From: Geminocystis sp. NIES-3709
GTDB lineage: Bacteria > Cyanobacteriota > Cyanobacteriia > Cyanobacteriales > Cyanobacteriaceae
Assembly: GCF_001548115.1 (NCBI RefSeq)
Contig: NZ_AP014821.1
Location: 3,971,262-4,035,261, forward strand
Direction of reading: 5' to 3'
Length of the DNA: 64,000 bases
This document shows positions 28,943 to 38,072 of the stretch, one piece after another. Both the position numbers and the translations under genes were made by a program. Every line of letters starts with the position of its first letter. Positions within the stretch are counted from its first letter, which is position 1. The notes under the pieces were generated by a model, which did not search any database, had not been told where the DNA came from, and saw only the letters and a program-made list of their open reading frames with translations.

Positions 28943-29983
28943 TTATTTTAATTGGATAGTTTTAGGTTTATCAAACATATGAACAGTATCGACAAAACGA
29001 GCAGTACTAGACTGGCTAGAGATTACCAAACTTTGAGTTCTCGCACCACCATGGAAGAAGCGTACACCTTGCATTAAAGTACCGGGAGTAATACCACAAG
29101 CTGCAAACAGTACGGTTTCGCCAGAGGCTAATTCTTCAGCGTTGTAAACTTTATCAGGATCAGTAATACCCATACTGCGTAAACGCTCAAGGTTGCTTTC
29201 TTTACTTTCGCCGATTAAACCGGTTTTAACGATTTCAGGATCATAAATTAATTGTCCTTGGAAGTGACCACCTAAACAACGCATTGCCGCCGCAGAAATA
29301 ACACCTTCAGGGGCTGCTCCAATACCCATTAAGGCATGAATATTACTACCAGAAAAAGCACAAGAAATTGCGGCAGAAACGTCACCATCACTAATTAAAC
29401 GCACTCTTGCACCGGCTTCACGAATTTCTTTAACTAAGTCGTTATGACGTGAACGATCCATTACAACAACAACTAACTCATCAATGCTACGATTCATACA
29501 CTCGGCAATAATTTTGAGGTTTTCTGTAGCAGATTTGTTGATGTCAACGTGACCTTTAGCGGCAGGAGGAGCAGCCAATTTTTTCATGTAGAAATCAGGT
29601 GCGGCAAATAATCCGCCTTTTTCGGAGATGGCTAACACTGCCATAGAACCGTTTTGACCATATGCTACAAGATTAGTACCTTCACAGGGATCGACTGCAA
29701 TATCAATCTCTATTAATTCATCAAGATTACATACTTGAGCGGCATCAGGACGAGTACAAATACCTACTTCTTCTCCAATATAAAGCATAGGTGCATCATC
29801 TCTTTCTCCTTCCCCGATCACGATTCTGCCACGCATTCTGATTTTATTCATTCTTTCGCGCATAGCTTCTACTGCTACTTCGTCAGCAATATCTTTTTCC
29901 CCTTTTCCCATCCATTTTGAAGATGCGATCGCAGCTTGTTCTACTACTTCAATAATTTCTAAACCGAGAGTTGTTTCTAACAT
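28943..29983 (-). CDS. glpX: Class II fructose-1,6-/sedoheptulose-1,7-bisphosphatase
   Basis: The dual FBPase/SBPase of the Calvin cycle in cyanobacteria, also used in gluconeogenesis. 346 residues, typical of the GlpX-type cyanobacterial enzyme. Metal and phosphate motifs are [18 protein letters not shown] (about 58-75), [13 protein letters not shown] (about 97-109) and [39 protein letters not shown] is also characteristic. A strong ribosome site (GGAGG) lies a few bases before the ATG at 29983. It is divergent from clpR across a 349-bp gap. Confidence 0.95.
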   Translation of the reverse strand: MLETTLGLEIIEVVEQAAIASSKWMGKGEKDIADEVAVEAMRERMNKIRMRGRIVIGEGERDDAPMLYIGEEVGICTRPDAAQVCNLDELIEIDIAVDPCEGTNLVAYGQNGSMAVLAISEKGGLFAAPDFYMKKLAAPPAAKGHVDINKSATENLKIIAECMNRSIDELVVVVMDRSRHNDLVKEIREAGARVRLISDGDVSAAISCAFSGSNIHALMGIGAAPEGVISAAAMRCLGGHFQGQLIYDPEIVKTGLIGESKESNLERLRSMGITDPDKVYNAEELASGETVLFAACGITPGTLMQGVRFFHGGARTQSLVISSQSSTARFVDTVHMFDKPKTIQLK

Positions 29984-30332
29984 TTATATCCTCCAAAGAT
30001 ATGTAATTAATTTTATTGGTATCTAAATTAATAAAAAGTCATTAAGAAAAAGTCTATCAGAGTCAGGGATCACATCCCAATATTTTTAAAATAATTCTGA
30101 AAATTTGGAAACAAAGTAATGATCAGGTTAGTCGCTCTTGTGAAACTTTTGCTGTTGGTTTTCTTGAAATTTATTTAAAGGTAAGTTGTGATATTAATGT
30201 CAAACACCAGTCGTCATCAAGGATGATTTTTTCATCTACTGAATTTCGTAATTACCCAACGCGCAGAGTAACGAGATTATGTCAAAATCAAAAGAAGTAT
30301 TATTTAAGCTGAGTTAGGACAAAAAAAATAAG
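29984..30332. other. Divergent promoter region between glpX and clpR
   Basis: 349 bases without a gene. It must contain promoters for both directions. I see no confident -10/-35 pair or operator palindrome. Confidence 0.5.
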
Positions 30333-31019
30333 ATGAATTCACCAATTCAAGCTGTAAGTGCGCCTTATAGAGGAGATGCTTATTATCGCACCCCTCCGCC
30401 AGATTTACCTTCTTTATTGTTAAAGGAAAGAATCGTTTATTTAGGTTTGCCTTTAGTCTCTCCCGATGAATATAAAGATCAATTAGGGGTAGATGTAACA
30501 GAGTTAATTATCGCCCAACTGTTGTTCTTACAATTTGACGATCCAGATAAGCCTATTTACCTGTATATTAATTCTACGGGTACATCATGGTATGGTGGAG
30601 ATTCCATCGGATTTGAAACGGAAGCCTTCGCCATTTGTGACACGATTAGCTATATTAAGCCTCCTGTTCATACTATCTGTTTAGGTCAAGCTATGGGTAC
30701 GGCTGCCATGATTTTAGCATCTGGGACAAAAGGCTGTCGATCGAGTCTTCCCCATGCTACTATTATTTTGCATCAAGCTAGACAAGGAGCGCAAGGACAA
30801 GCTACGGATATTCAAATTCGGGCAAGGGAGGTTATTGTGAATAAAAGAGTGATGATCAATATCTTCTCAGACAAAACAGGACAACCCCCTGAAAAGATCG
30901 AAAAAGACACTGATAGAATGCTCTATATGAATCCACAACAGGCGAAAGAATACGGCATTATCGATCGAGTTTTAGAAAGCACAAAACAATTACCAGTACC
31001 TTTATCCGCCGTCGGTTAA
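30333..31019 (+). CDS. clpR: ClpR, catalytically inactive ClpP homologue
   Basis: 228 residues with the ClpP fold (IYLYINSTGTSWYGGDS, HATIILHQARQG). The nucleophile motif GxAASMGA is replaced by GQAMGTAA, losing the catalytic serine; the histidine is kept. The catalytic aspartate position (DTDRD in ClpP3) reads DTDRM. This matches cyanobacterial ClpR, which forms a mixed ring with ClpP3 and works with ClpC in essential housekeeping proteolysis. An N-terminal extension (about 30 residues) and an insert in the loop after INSTGTS are typical of ClpR. It lies upstream of clpP3, 132 bp apart, same strand, a likely operon. No strong ribosome site precedes the ATG. Confidence 0.93.
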   Translation: MNSPIQAVSAPYRGDAYYRTPPPDLPSLLLKERIVYLGLPLVSPDEYKDQLGVDVTELIIAQLLFLQFDDPDKPIYLYINSTGTSWYGGDSIGFETEAFAICDTISYIKPPVHTICLGQAMGTAAMILASGTKGCRSSLPHATIILHQARQGAQGQATDIQIRAREVIVNKRVMINIFSDKTGQPPEKIEKDTDRMLYMNPQQAKEYGIIDRVLESTKQLPVPLSAVG

Positions 31020-31151
31020 TGTTAAGGGTATAAATTGCTTCAATGAAATGAGAGTTTAAAATTCTTGTGAATTATCCTTTTTCATTCTAAATTCGCCATT
31101 CTGCCACGAACCTTTTATCTATTCACCATCAGAAAATCAAGAGGAAAAAAT

Positions 31152-31751
31152 ATGCCTATAGGAGTACCTAGAGTTCCATACCAAGCACCCGGACAACCTT
31201 ACAGCGACTGGGTTAATATTTACGATCGTCTTTATCGAGAACGAATTATCTTTTTAGGTAGAGGAGTTAATGATAGTTTAGCCAATCAAATTATTGCGGT
31301 AATGCTCTATCTCGATTCTGAAGATAATAATAAGCCTATTTATCTTTATATTAACTCTCCGGGTGGTTCTGTAACGGCAGGATTAGCGATTTATGACACC
31401 ATGCAACATATCAAATCGGAAGTTGTCACTATTTGTGTTGGTTTAGCCGCTTCTATGGGTGCATTTTTACTAACAGCTGGAACAAAAGGAAAGCGTTTAG
31501 CTTTACCCCACTCTCGGATTATGATACACCAACCATTAGGAGGAGTTCAAGGAAGAAGACAAGCTACCGATATTGAAATCGAAGCAAAGGAAATCCTGCG
31601 TATTCGGGATGACTTAAATGGAATGATGGCATTTCATACAGGACAACCTATTGAAAAAATTGCCAAAGATACCGATCGAGACTACTTTATGTCAGCACAA
31701 GAAGCACTTGAATATGGATTGATTGATAAGGTAATCGAAGATAGAGTATAA
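31152..31751 (+). CDS. clpP3: ATP-dependent Clp protease proteolytic subunit ClpP3
   Basis: 199-residue active serine protease subunit. The serine lies in [11 protein letters not shown], the histidine in [10 protein letters not shown] and the aspartate in DTDRDYFMS, all canonical. Also [15 protein letters not shown]. It partners with ClpR from the preceding gene. A good ribosome site (AGAGGA) precedes the ATG. The paralogue number is inferred from the clpR neighbour. Confidence 0.93.
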   Translation: MPIGVPRVPYQAPGQPYSDWVNIYDRLYRERIIFLGRGVNDSLANQIIAVMLYLDSEDNNKPIYLYINSPGGSVTAGLAIYDTMQHIKSEVVTICVGLAASMGAFLLTAGTKGKRLALPHSRIMIHQPLGGVQGRRQATDIEIEAKEILRIRDDLNGMMAFHTGQPIEKIAKDTDRDYFMSAQEALEYGLIDKVIEDRV

Positions 31752-31963
31752 AAGTATTAGGTTTAACCTTAGTTTGATGGAATAAAGTTAGTGAAAACTA
31801 GACGGGGTGGACAATTGGACAATTAGACAGGTAGAAATAAAATGTAAATAATTTCAAAATCACGAAAAAAATTGATTTATTATTGATAAGTGTCTTCCTA
31901 TCTCTCTGTCTTTTTGTCTTCCAAGTCATTCATCAACTATAACCGAATCCCTAAAACCTTATA

Positions 31964-33124
31964 ATGAAAAATCATTCTTCTTCCCGTAACAATTTTATTA
32001 TTTTCTTTTTTCACTGGTTAGAAAATCGTTGGGCAACTCCTGCTTACAGCGGATGGATTTTAATTGGTATTGCCTTAAGTTTTTTTGGTGCCGCTACCAA
32101 TACTATGGCCGGTTGGCTATACGTGTTAAGCGGAATATTATTATCTTTATTGGCTTTAAATTTATTTGTAGCAATCAATACTCTTAAACAACTGCAAGTA
32201 AAAAGATCGATGATAGAAGCTATTAGTGCCGGAAATGAATTAACGATCGAATTAGTTGTCAGTAATCCTACCAAAAAAACAAAAACACTGATAGAGATTA
32301 TAGATGAATTACCCCTAGAATTGTCAGGAAAAATTACCCACAGAATAGAAAGTTTACCCCCACAAACTACTTTAAAATTAATATCCTACGCCCACACCAA
32401 AAAAAGAGGAATTTATCATTGGTATAATCTTCAACTGAAAACTGCCGCTCCTTTTGGATTATTTTATAGTACTCGTCAAAAATTAGTAGAAAGTAAAGCG
32501 ATCGTATATCCTCAAGTATTGCCTTTGCAAACCTGTCCTTTAATCGATACTATTGGCAGTCAAGAAACTAAGCAACAACAAAGTGAAAGACTTTATCAAA
32601 ATGCTACAGAAGGTGTGACTAAAGCTCTACGACAATATCGTTATGGAGATCCTATTCGTTTAATACATTGGCGCAGTAGTGCTAGATTTGGAGATTTACA
32701 AGTAAGAGAATTAGAAACTATTACTGGAGGAGAAGAAATTATTATTTGTTTAGACAACTCCAGTCAGTGGCAACCAGAATATTTTGAAACAGCCGTTATT
32801 GCAGCCGCATCAATGTATTTTTATGCTAGTCGTCAACAATTAGAAGTAAGATTATGGACGGCAGATAAAGGCTTAATCAGAGGAAGTCAAGTTATGTTAG
32901 AAACTCTCGCAGGAATTGATTTTGGAGTGACAAAAACTGAAGACATACCCTTATCCTCTGTTATTTGGTTATCTCAAAATCCCAATACCTTATCATTACT
33001 TTCCCCCCATAGTCGTTGGTTATTATTTCCTTCCACGGAAAATAAACTTGCCATTGATAATCTTTTAGGTATTTTTTATGATGAGGATATACCCTTACAA
33101 ACTTTGTTACAAAAACCTCTATAA
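31964..33124 (+). CDS. DUF58-domain membrane protein
   Basis: 386 residues. Two hydrophobic segments near the N-terminus (about 28-70: WILIGIALSFFGAATNTMAG and LYVLSGILLSLLALNLFVAI) anchor the protein; the rest is probably cytoplasmic. The DUF58 signature is clear at about 222-248: RQYRYGDPIRLIHWRSSARF followed by GDLQVRELE, then a von Willebrand A-like strand EEIIICLDNSSQW. DUF58 proteins usually sit beside a MoxR ATPase and a transglutaminase; neither is adjacent here. Exact function unknown. Confidence 0.85.
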   Translation: MKNHSSSRNNFIIFFFHWLENRWATPAYSGWILIGIALSFFGAATNTMAGWLYVLSGILLSLLALNLFVAINTLKQLQVKRSMIEAISAGNELTIELVVSNPTKKTKTLIEIIDELPLELSGKITHRIESLPPQTTLKLISYAHTKKRGIYHWYNLQLKTAAPFGLFYSTRQKLVESKAIVYPQVLPLQTCPLIDTIGSQETKQQQSERLYQNATEGVTKALRQYRYGDPIRLIHWRSSARFGDLQVRELETITGGEEIIICLDNSSQWQPEYFETAVIAAASMYFYASRQQLEVRLWTADKGLIRGSQVMLETLAGIDFGVTKTEDIPLSSVIWLSQNPNTLSLLSPHSRWLLFPSTENKLAIDNLLGIFYDEDIPLQTLLQKPL

Positions 33125-33146
33125 AAATGCACTGTATAAGTGTAAC

Positions 33147-33500
33147 TCATAACTTATTTGCAAGAGTTAAATTACGAAATTGAAGGGCTTGTTGTTCAAT
33201 TTTTTCTGCCAAACGATTACATACAAGATGAGATAACTCAAAAATTAGAGAATCTTCTACATAATAATATGCAGATGTTCCTTCTGGACGACGGTTAATA
33301 ATTCCAGCCTGCAGCATAATCTTTAAATGTTTAGAAACGTTAGCTTGACTTGTTTTAGTTAAATCGACTAATTCTTGCACACATTTTTCTCCATCCCCTA
33401 AAAGATTCAGAATTTGCAGACGCATCGGATTACTCAAAATATTAAAATATTCTGCAACTTGTTCAAGAATTTCTGAAGGTACTTGTTGGGATGTAACCAT
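33147..33500 (-). CDS. ArsR-family winged-helix regulator with two cysteines
   Basis: 117 residues. Winged helix with recognition region VDLTKTSQANVSKHLKIMLQ (about 45-64) and wing RRPEGTSAYYYVED. Metal-sensing ArsR members have an ELCVC motif or C-terminal His/Asp ligands; here there are only Cys40 (GEKCVQEL) and Cys94 (HLVCNRLAEK). Two cysteines at these places resemble the redox and persulfide sensors of the SqrR/BigR group, so thiol sensing is my inference. It is convergent with the DUF58 gene (22 bp gap) and divergent from the potassium channel, whose expression it might control. Confidence 0.8.
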   Translation of the reverse strand: MVTSQQVPSEILEQVAEYFNILSNPMRLQILNLLGDGEKCVQELVDLTKTSQANVSKHLKIMLQAGIINRRPEGTSAYYYVEDSLIFELSHLVCNRLAEKIEQQALQFRNLTLANKL

Positions 33501-33626
33501 AAAAGTATAGTAAATTTACATCTACATTTTACAACTAACTTTGTCAAAATCCTATAGATGGAAGAATTGATAGTTAATAGTTGATAATAATAAGTAGTGA
33601 ACTGTTTTTGATTAATTAATCATTTT

Positions 33627-33631
33627 AGGAG
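33627..33631 (+). promoter_or_regulatory. Ribosome binding site that argues for an ATA start
   Basis: AGGAG at 33627-33631, nine bases before ATA at 33641. That ATA opens the only frame that gives the potassium channel its first membrane helix. Confidence 0.55.
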
Positions 33632-33640
33632 TGAGATAAT

Positions 33641-34693
33641 ATATTCTTTAGAAAGCGGAAAAGAACTAAATATGCCTTAGAAAAAAGTTATGTAAGACTA
33701 AAAAGAGAACTCATAGCGGGATCTGTACTTTTAGGAATAGTCTTTCTGATTGGTACTTTATGGTTTTGGTTGATAGAAGAATGGTCATTGATAGACTCTG
33801 CTTATATGACTATGATCACCTTATCTAGTGTCGGTTTTGGGGAAGTAAACCCATTAGACGATCGATCCCGATTGTTTACGATGGTATTAATCTTAATGGG
33901 TATTCTCGTTATCGGTTACTTAGTTAATCGAGTTACAGAGGCATTTTTACAAGGTTATTTTCGGGAAAGTATTCGTTTAAGACAGAAAAGGAATGTGATT
34001 GACAAATTATCGAATCATTATATATTATGCGGTTTTGGACGTACAGGAAATTATGTAGCGAAGGAGTTTGCTATAGAGGGTATTCCTTTCATTATTATTG
34101 ACTCAGAGTTAGAAGAAATAGAAAAAGCACAACAACAAGGATATTTGGGACTTCAAGGAGATGCTACTCTTGATGAATCTCTGTATCTAGCCAAAGTTGA
34201 TAAAGCTATTTGTATTGTCGCCGCTTTGAGTTCTGATGCTGATAATTTATATACAGTTATGTCAGCAAAAGCTCTTAACCCTAAAATTCGAGCTATTGCT
34301 AGGGCAAGTACTGAAGAAGCTGTGAAAAAATTAGAACGAGCAGGAGCAGATGCAGTTGTATCTCCATATATTACAGGAGGAAAAAGATTAGCCGCCGCCG
34401 CATTACGTCCACAAATAATGGATTTTGTCGATGGTATTTTAACAGGGGGAGAAAAAGCCTTTTACTTGGAAGAATTTTTGTTACAAGAAACTTGCCCCTA
34501 TTTAGGCCAAAGTTTAAGTGAAACAGGATTACGATCGAAATCAGGTGCTTTAGTAGTCGCTATTCGTCGTCGTGACGGAAATATTATCGCAGGTCCAACG
34601 GGAGATAGTATATTAGAAATAGACGATTCTTTAATTTGTATGGGGACAGCAGAACAATTAAGGTCTTTGAATAGTATTTTAGCACCGTTGTAA
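33641..34693 (+). CDS. Potassium channel with RCK (TrkA-N/TrkA-C) domains, no canonical start codon
   Basis: Two-helix ion channel with cytosolic NAD-binding RCK domain. The in-frame sequence from 33641 has a basic N-terminus, a first helix (LIAGSVLLGIVFLIGTLWFW), a pore loop with selectivity filter SVGFGEV (usual TVGYGD), a second helix (TMVLILMGILVIGYLV), then TrkA-N (ILCGFGRTGNYVAKEF; GDATLDE) and TrkA-C to the end. The frame contains no ATG, GTG or TTG before TTG at 33770, and starting there would delete helix 1. A good AGGAG sits nine bases before ATA at 33641, so I place the start there; 350 codons. Possibilities: a genuine ATA start, a recent ATG-to-ATA mutation, or a sequence error. 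The ion and ligand are inferred from the family. Confidence 0.75.
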   Translation: MFFRKRKRTKYALEKSYVRLKRELIAGSVLLGIVFLIGTLWFWLIEEWSLIDSAYMTMITLSSVGFGEVNPLDDRSRLFTMVLILMGILVIGYLVNRVTEAFLQGYFRESIRLRQKRNVIDKLSNHYILCGFGRTGNYVAKEFAIEGIPFIIIDSELEEIEKAQQQGYLGLQGDATLDESLYLAKVDKAICIVAALSSDADNLYTVMSAKALNPKIRAIARASTEEAVKKLERAGADAVVSPYITGGKRLAAAALRPQIMDFVDGILTGGEKAFYLEEFLLQETCPYLGQSLSETGLRSKSGALVVAIRRRDGNIIAGPTGDSILEIDDSLICMGTAEQLRSLNSILAPL

Positions 34694-34746
34694 AATTGAG
34701 AATGATTAAGTGCTAATTACTGATTCTGAATTATTTAGAGGATTTT

Positions 34747-35418
34747 ATGAATAAAATTTTAGTAGTAGAAGATGAGCAAAAATTAGCAAAATTTTTGGAG
34801 TTAGAATTGCAATATGAGGGTTATGAAGTAATTGTTGCCAATGATGGTATCACAGGGTTAACTTGTGCAAGAGAGATTAATCCAGACTTAATTTTACTAG
34901 ACTGGATGTTACCCGGTATTTCCGGTTTAGAAGTTTGTCGTCGTCTGCGCACTTCTGGCAGTAAAATCCCTATTATATTATTAACTGCTAAGGATGAAAT
35001 TAGCGATCGAGTGGCGGGATTAGATGCCGGTGCCGATGATTATATTGTCAAACCCTTCAGCATCGAAGAATTATTGGCGAGATTCCGTGCTCATTTGCGC
35101 CGTAGTAACGAAGAAGATCCTGATCAACTACAATTTCTGGATCTTACCCTTAATCGTCGTACCCGTGAAGTAAAAAGGGGAGATCGTTCGATCGAATTAA
35201 CTGCTACAGAATATGATTTGATGGAGTATCTTCTTTCTCATCCTCGACAGGTATTAACGAGAGATCAAATTTTAGAAAGAGTCTGGGGTTATGACTTTGG
35301 CGGTGATTCTAATATTATTGAAGTTTATGTCCGTTATCTACGGCTAAAACTAGAGTCTAACAAAGAAAAAAGAATTATTCAAACCGTCAGAGGAGTTGGT
35401 TATGTCTTAAAAGAGTAG
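34747..35418 (+). CDS. OmpR-family response regulator
   Basis: 223 residues: receiver domain (VVEDE, phospho-acceptor Asp52 in LLDWMLP, Thr in LLTAKDE, Lys in IVKPF) followed by an OmpR-type winged helix (about 125-223; [50 protein letters not shown]). It binds DNA as a phosphorylated dimer. No histidine kinase is adjacent, so the partner is elsewhere. It lies 53 bp after the potassium channel on the same strand and may share its transcript. The target genes cannot be named from sequence. Confidence 0.92.
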   Translation: MNKILVVEDEQKLAKFLELELQYEGYEVIVANDGITGLTCAREINPDLILLDWMLPGISGLEVCRRLRTSGSKIPIILLTAKDEISDRVAGLDAGADDYIVKPFSIEELLARFRAHLRRSNEEDPDQLQFLDLTLNRRTREVKRGDRSIELTATEYDLMEYLLSHPRQVLTRDQILERVWGYDFGGDSNIIEVYVRYLRLKLESNKEKRIIQTVRGVGYVLKE

Positions 35419-35606
35419 TTGACAGTTGATCGTGAATAGTGAAAAATTAGCAATTAGCAGTCAGCAGTTAGCAATTAGTGATGATAGTTATTGACTCGCT
35501 TTAGCCGTAGATTGCTTTATGCCTCGCAACACTGCTCGATTTATTACACGGTGATGAATATCTAACATCTAACACCAACATCCAAACACCCAAACACCTA
35601 ATTATC
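35419..35606. other. Intergenic microrepeat tract
   Basis: Built of short repeated words: TTAGCAATTAGCAGTCAGCA at about 35448-35467, and ACATCTAACACCAACATCC, AAACACCCAAACACCTAAT before the next gene. Similar vocabulary appears at 24610-24760, 28900-28945 and 37180-37210. Confidence 0.6.
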
Positions 35607-36920
35607 ATGAATCACCAGCCGAAAATAATCGTTTTAGATGATGATCCCACCGGTTCTCAAACAGTCCATAGTTGTTTATTATTAATGCAATGGGATATTG
35701 ATACTTTAAGAGATGGTTTACGTGATCAAGCACCAATTTTTTTCATTTTAACTAATACAAGGGCATTAACTCCTAATGATGCAAAAGAAGTTACAAAAGA
35801 AGTATGTTGTAATCTAAAAAAAGCGATCGAACTTGAAGAAATAAAAGAGTATTTAGTTGTAAGTCGATCGGATTCGACTCTAAGGGGACATTATCCCCTA
35901 GAAACAGATGTTATTGCTGAAGAATTAGGAGAATTTGATGCCCATTTTCTGATACCTGCTTTTTTTGAAGGAGGAAGAATCACCCGTAACTCTATTCATT
36001 ATCTTTTAGTCAATGGTGTGGAAACCCCAGTACATAAAACAGAATTTGCTCAAGACTCCGTATTTGGTTATAAATATAGTTATCTTCCTGATTATGTAGA
36101 AGAAAAAACTAAAAGTAGAATTACCGCCAATAAAGTAGAAAGATTTTTACTTAACGATATTAGAAATAACACTCAAAATCGTCTGCGAGAATTAAAAAAT
36201 AATCAATGTGTTGTGGTTGATGGAGAAACACAAGAGGATTTAGATAAATTTGCTCAAGATTTGCTACAAGTTGCCAGTGAGGGTAAAAAATTTCTCTTTC
36301 GTAGTGCCGCCAGTATTTTAACTTCTTTGGCAAGATTAGGTAAACAACCGATCGAGGCTGAAAATATGGCAAAATATAAACCTCATGCTAACTCTGGAGT
36401 TGTTATAGTTGGTTCTCATGTCAAAAAAACTACTTCTCAACTAAATCAATTATTACAACAGCCTGATATTGTGGGTGTTGAAATTGATGTAACCATATTA
36501 AGAGATAATTTAGTTAGACGAGAGGAGATTATTAAATCAGCCTTAGATAAAGTAGTACAAACATTTAATAATAATAAAACTCCTGTAATTTATACCAGTC
36601 GTCAAGAATTGAATTTCTCTAACATCGAAACTAGACTAGAATTTGGCAAAGAAGTATCAAAAGTATTAATGGATATTGTGCGAGGTTTACCCCATGATAT
36701 TGGGTTTTTAATCAGTAAAGGTGGCATTACTTCCAATGATGTTTTAAGTGATGGTTTAGCCTTAAAAGAAGCTAGATTGTTAGGACAAATTTTAGCAGGA
36801 TGTTCTGTTATAATCACACCAGAAAATCATTATCTTTTTCCTAATCTACCAGTGGTTTTATTCCCCGGAAATGTAGGAGATGATCAAGGTTTAGTTACTG
36901 CTTATCAACGACTAAAATAG
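35607..36920 (+). CDS. Four-carbon acid sugar kinase family protein (DUF1537)
   Basis: 437 residues. The N-terminal domain opens with IIVLDDDPTGSQTVHS, the sugar-binding signature of the family, followed by FFILTNTRAL and SRSDSTLRGHYPLE. The C-terminal nucleotide-binding domain (about 258-437) has GVVIVGSHVKKTTSQL, FLISKGGITSNDVLSDGL and VVLFPGNVGDD. Characterised members phosphorylate 3-oxo-tetronate, threonate or erythronate. No partner aldolase or dehydrogenase is adjacent, so the substrate here is unknown; in a photosynthetic cell it could clear four-carbon acids from sugar or ascorbate breakdown. Confidence 0.85.
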   Translation: MNHQPKIIVLDDDPTGSQTVHSCLLLMQWDIDTLRDGLRDQAPIFFILTNTRALTPNDAKEVTKEVCCNLKKAIELEEIKEYLVVSRSDSTLRGHYPLETDVIAEELGEFDAHFLIPAFFEGGRITRNSIHYLLVNGVETPVHKTEFAQDSVFGYKYSYLPDYVEEKTKSRITANKVERFLLNDIRNNTQNRLRELKNNQCVVVDGETQEDLDKFAQDLLQVASEGKKFLFRSAASILTSLARLGKQPIEAENMAKYKPHANSGVVIVGSHVKKTTSQLNQLLQQPDIVGVEIDVTILRDNLVRREEIIKSALDKVVQTFNNNKTPVIYTSRQELNFSNIETRLEFGKEVSKVLMDIVRGLPHDIGFLISKGGITSNDVLSDGLALKEARLLGQILAGCSVIITPENHYLFPNLPVVLFPGNVGDDQGLVTAYQRLK

Positions 36921-37277
36921 GGTATGGAGAAAGAGAAAAATAAATAATAAGAATTGATTTATTTCAACTATTTATTATTTTTAATACTTTTTATTTGTAT
37001 AAATTTTTTCTGATTAAACCCTTATTAATCATAAGGTTTACCTGAGTTCGAGAAAAAATCCTTGATGTAGGTAGGTTTTAGGCTTTAGGGTTTAGGTTTT
37101 AGGTTATAAAAATACCAAATCTGATTGAATTATTTAATTAAATTAATCTAAGTAAAATCAATTGTTAACAGTTTTCCATCAATTAGTTACCTAATACCTA
37201 ATACCTTCTTATTACCCATACATTTTGGATCGAACTGAGGTTACTCTAAACTTTTTTAAGAAGAAAAGTGCAAAAAA
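36921..37277. other. Intergenic region with dispersed repeat
   Basis: 357 bases with no gene. Contains copy B of a dispersed repeat (37038-37088), then a TTTTAGG-rich run, then CTAATACCTAATACC microrepeats. An imperfect inverted half of the repeat's left end (TCGAACTGAGGTTA) appears at about 37231-37244. Confidence 0.6.
37038..37088 (+). repeat. Dispersed repeat, copy B
   Basis: Matches 22371-22417 except for four extra bases (GTAG) before GTTTTAGGCTTTAG. Starts TTACCTGAGTTCGAGAAAAA. It is followed by more TTTAGG words, which copy A lacks because an IS5-type relic begins there. Confidence 0.8.
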
Positions 37278-37577
37278 TTAAGCGGGTTTAGTTTTTACCG
37301 TTACATCTCCATTAACTAAAGTTTGGCAAGCTAAACGATAACTTTCTGGTTTTCTGCGTAGTTTTTTTTCTTCAAAATTCGTTTTCGGAGACAAATTTTC
37401 TATGCCAGAGACAATCTCGACAATACAAGTGGCACATTGTCCATAACCACCACAATTGATTAGCTTACCTCGCAATCTATAAATATCAATCCCATTTTGT
37501 AAGGCTTTTTCTCGGAGATTTACACCATCAGCGGCTACTGCGTCCTTATTTTCGTTTATAAACGTGATTGTCGGCAT
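37278..37577 (-). CDS. [2Fe-2S] ferredoxin, CX5CX2C type
   Basis: 99 residues. Cluster cysteines are Cys42, Cys48, Cys51 and Cys84 ([11 protein letters not shown] and RLACQTL). Spacing CX5CX2C resembles adrenodoxin or bacterial-type ferredoxins rather than the CX4CX2C of photosynthetic PetF. So it is probably a specialised electron carrier, not the main photosystem I acceptor. Basic residues [11 protein letters not shown] precede the last cysteine. Monocistronic; partner unknown. Confidence 0.88.
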   Translation of the reverse strand: MPTITFINENKDAVAADGVNLREKALQNGIDIYRLRGKLINCGGYGQCATCIVEIVSGIENLSPKTNFEEKKLRRKPESYRLACQTLVNGDVTVKTKPA

Positions 37578-38072
37578 AATTGTTCGTTAACTCCTCTAAA
37601 ATGTTAAGTTTTATATACTAATATTAAGAAATTATAAAAAAAATTGGTACGGAAAAACAAAAACTCTATTTTAAAAGGTAGTGATTATCGATCGAATTTC
37701 CCTCAAGAGATAATATAACTTGTGTGTTCGATAAAGTTTAGTTGTAGAAATTAAAGACAAGATACTATAAACAAGAGTAGAATATTTTGAATTTTTCATC
37801 TTAACCACGGATTTATGCCCTAGAGGCTAGATCAGTATGTAATATCAAATTATGATCTTCACCAGTATATAATTAAAATATATATTTTAAAAAAGAATAA
37901 TTTAAAATTTAGTGAATTTGAGTAAAAGTCAAAAGTTTCTTTTGCAACATCAAAATTTTTCATTGATGAATATAGCAATCTCCAATTATTCAACAGAATT
38001 AAATTCTCCCAACCACTCCTATAAAAAGAGAATGAAATGAAGTGGCAAAAATTAAATCAGGAAAGAGAAAAT
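37578..38072. other. Intergenic region upstream of the pilin-like gene
   Basis: About 495 bases, AT-rich. It must hold promoters for the divergent ferredoxin and pilin-like genes. I recognise nothing else in it. Confidence 0.5.

Noticed and set aside
33770-34693. TTG at 33770 as the start of the potassium channel
   Set aside because: It would remove the first membrane helix, which is clearly encoded in frame upstream.
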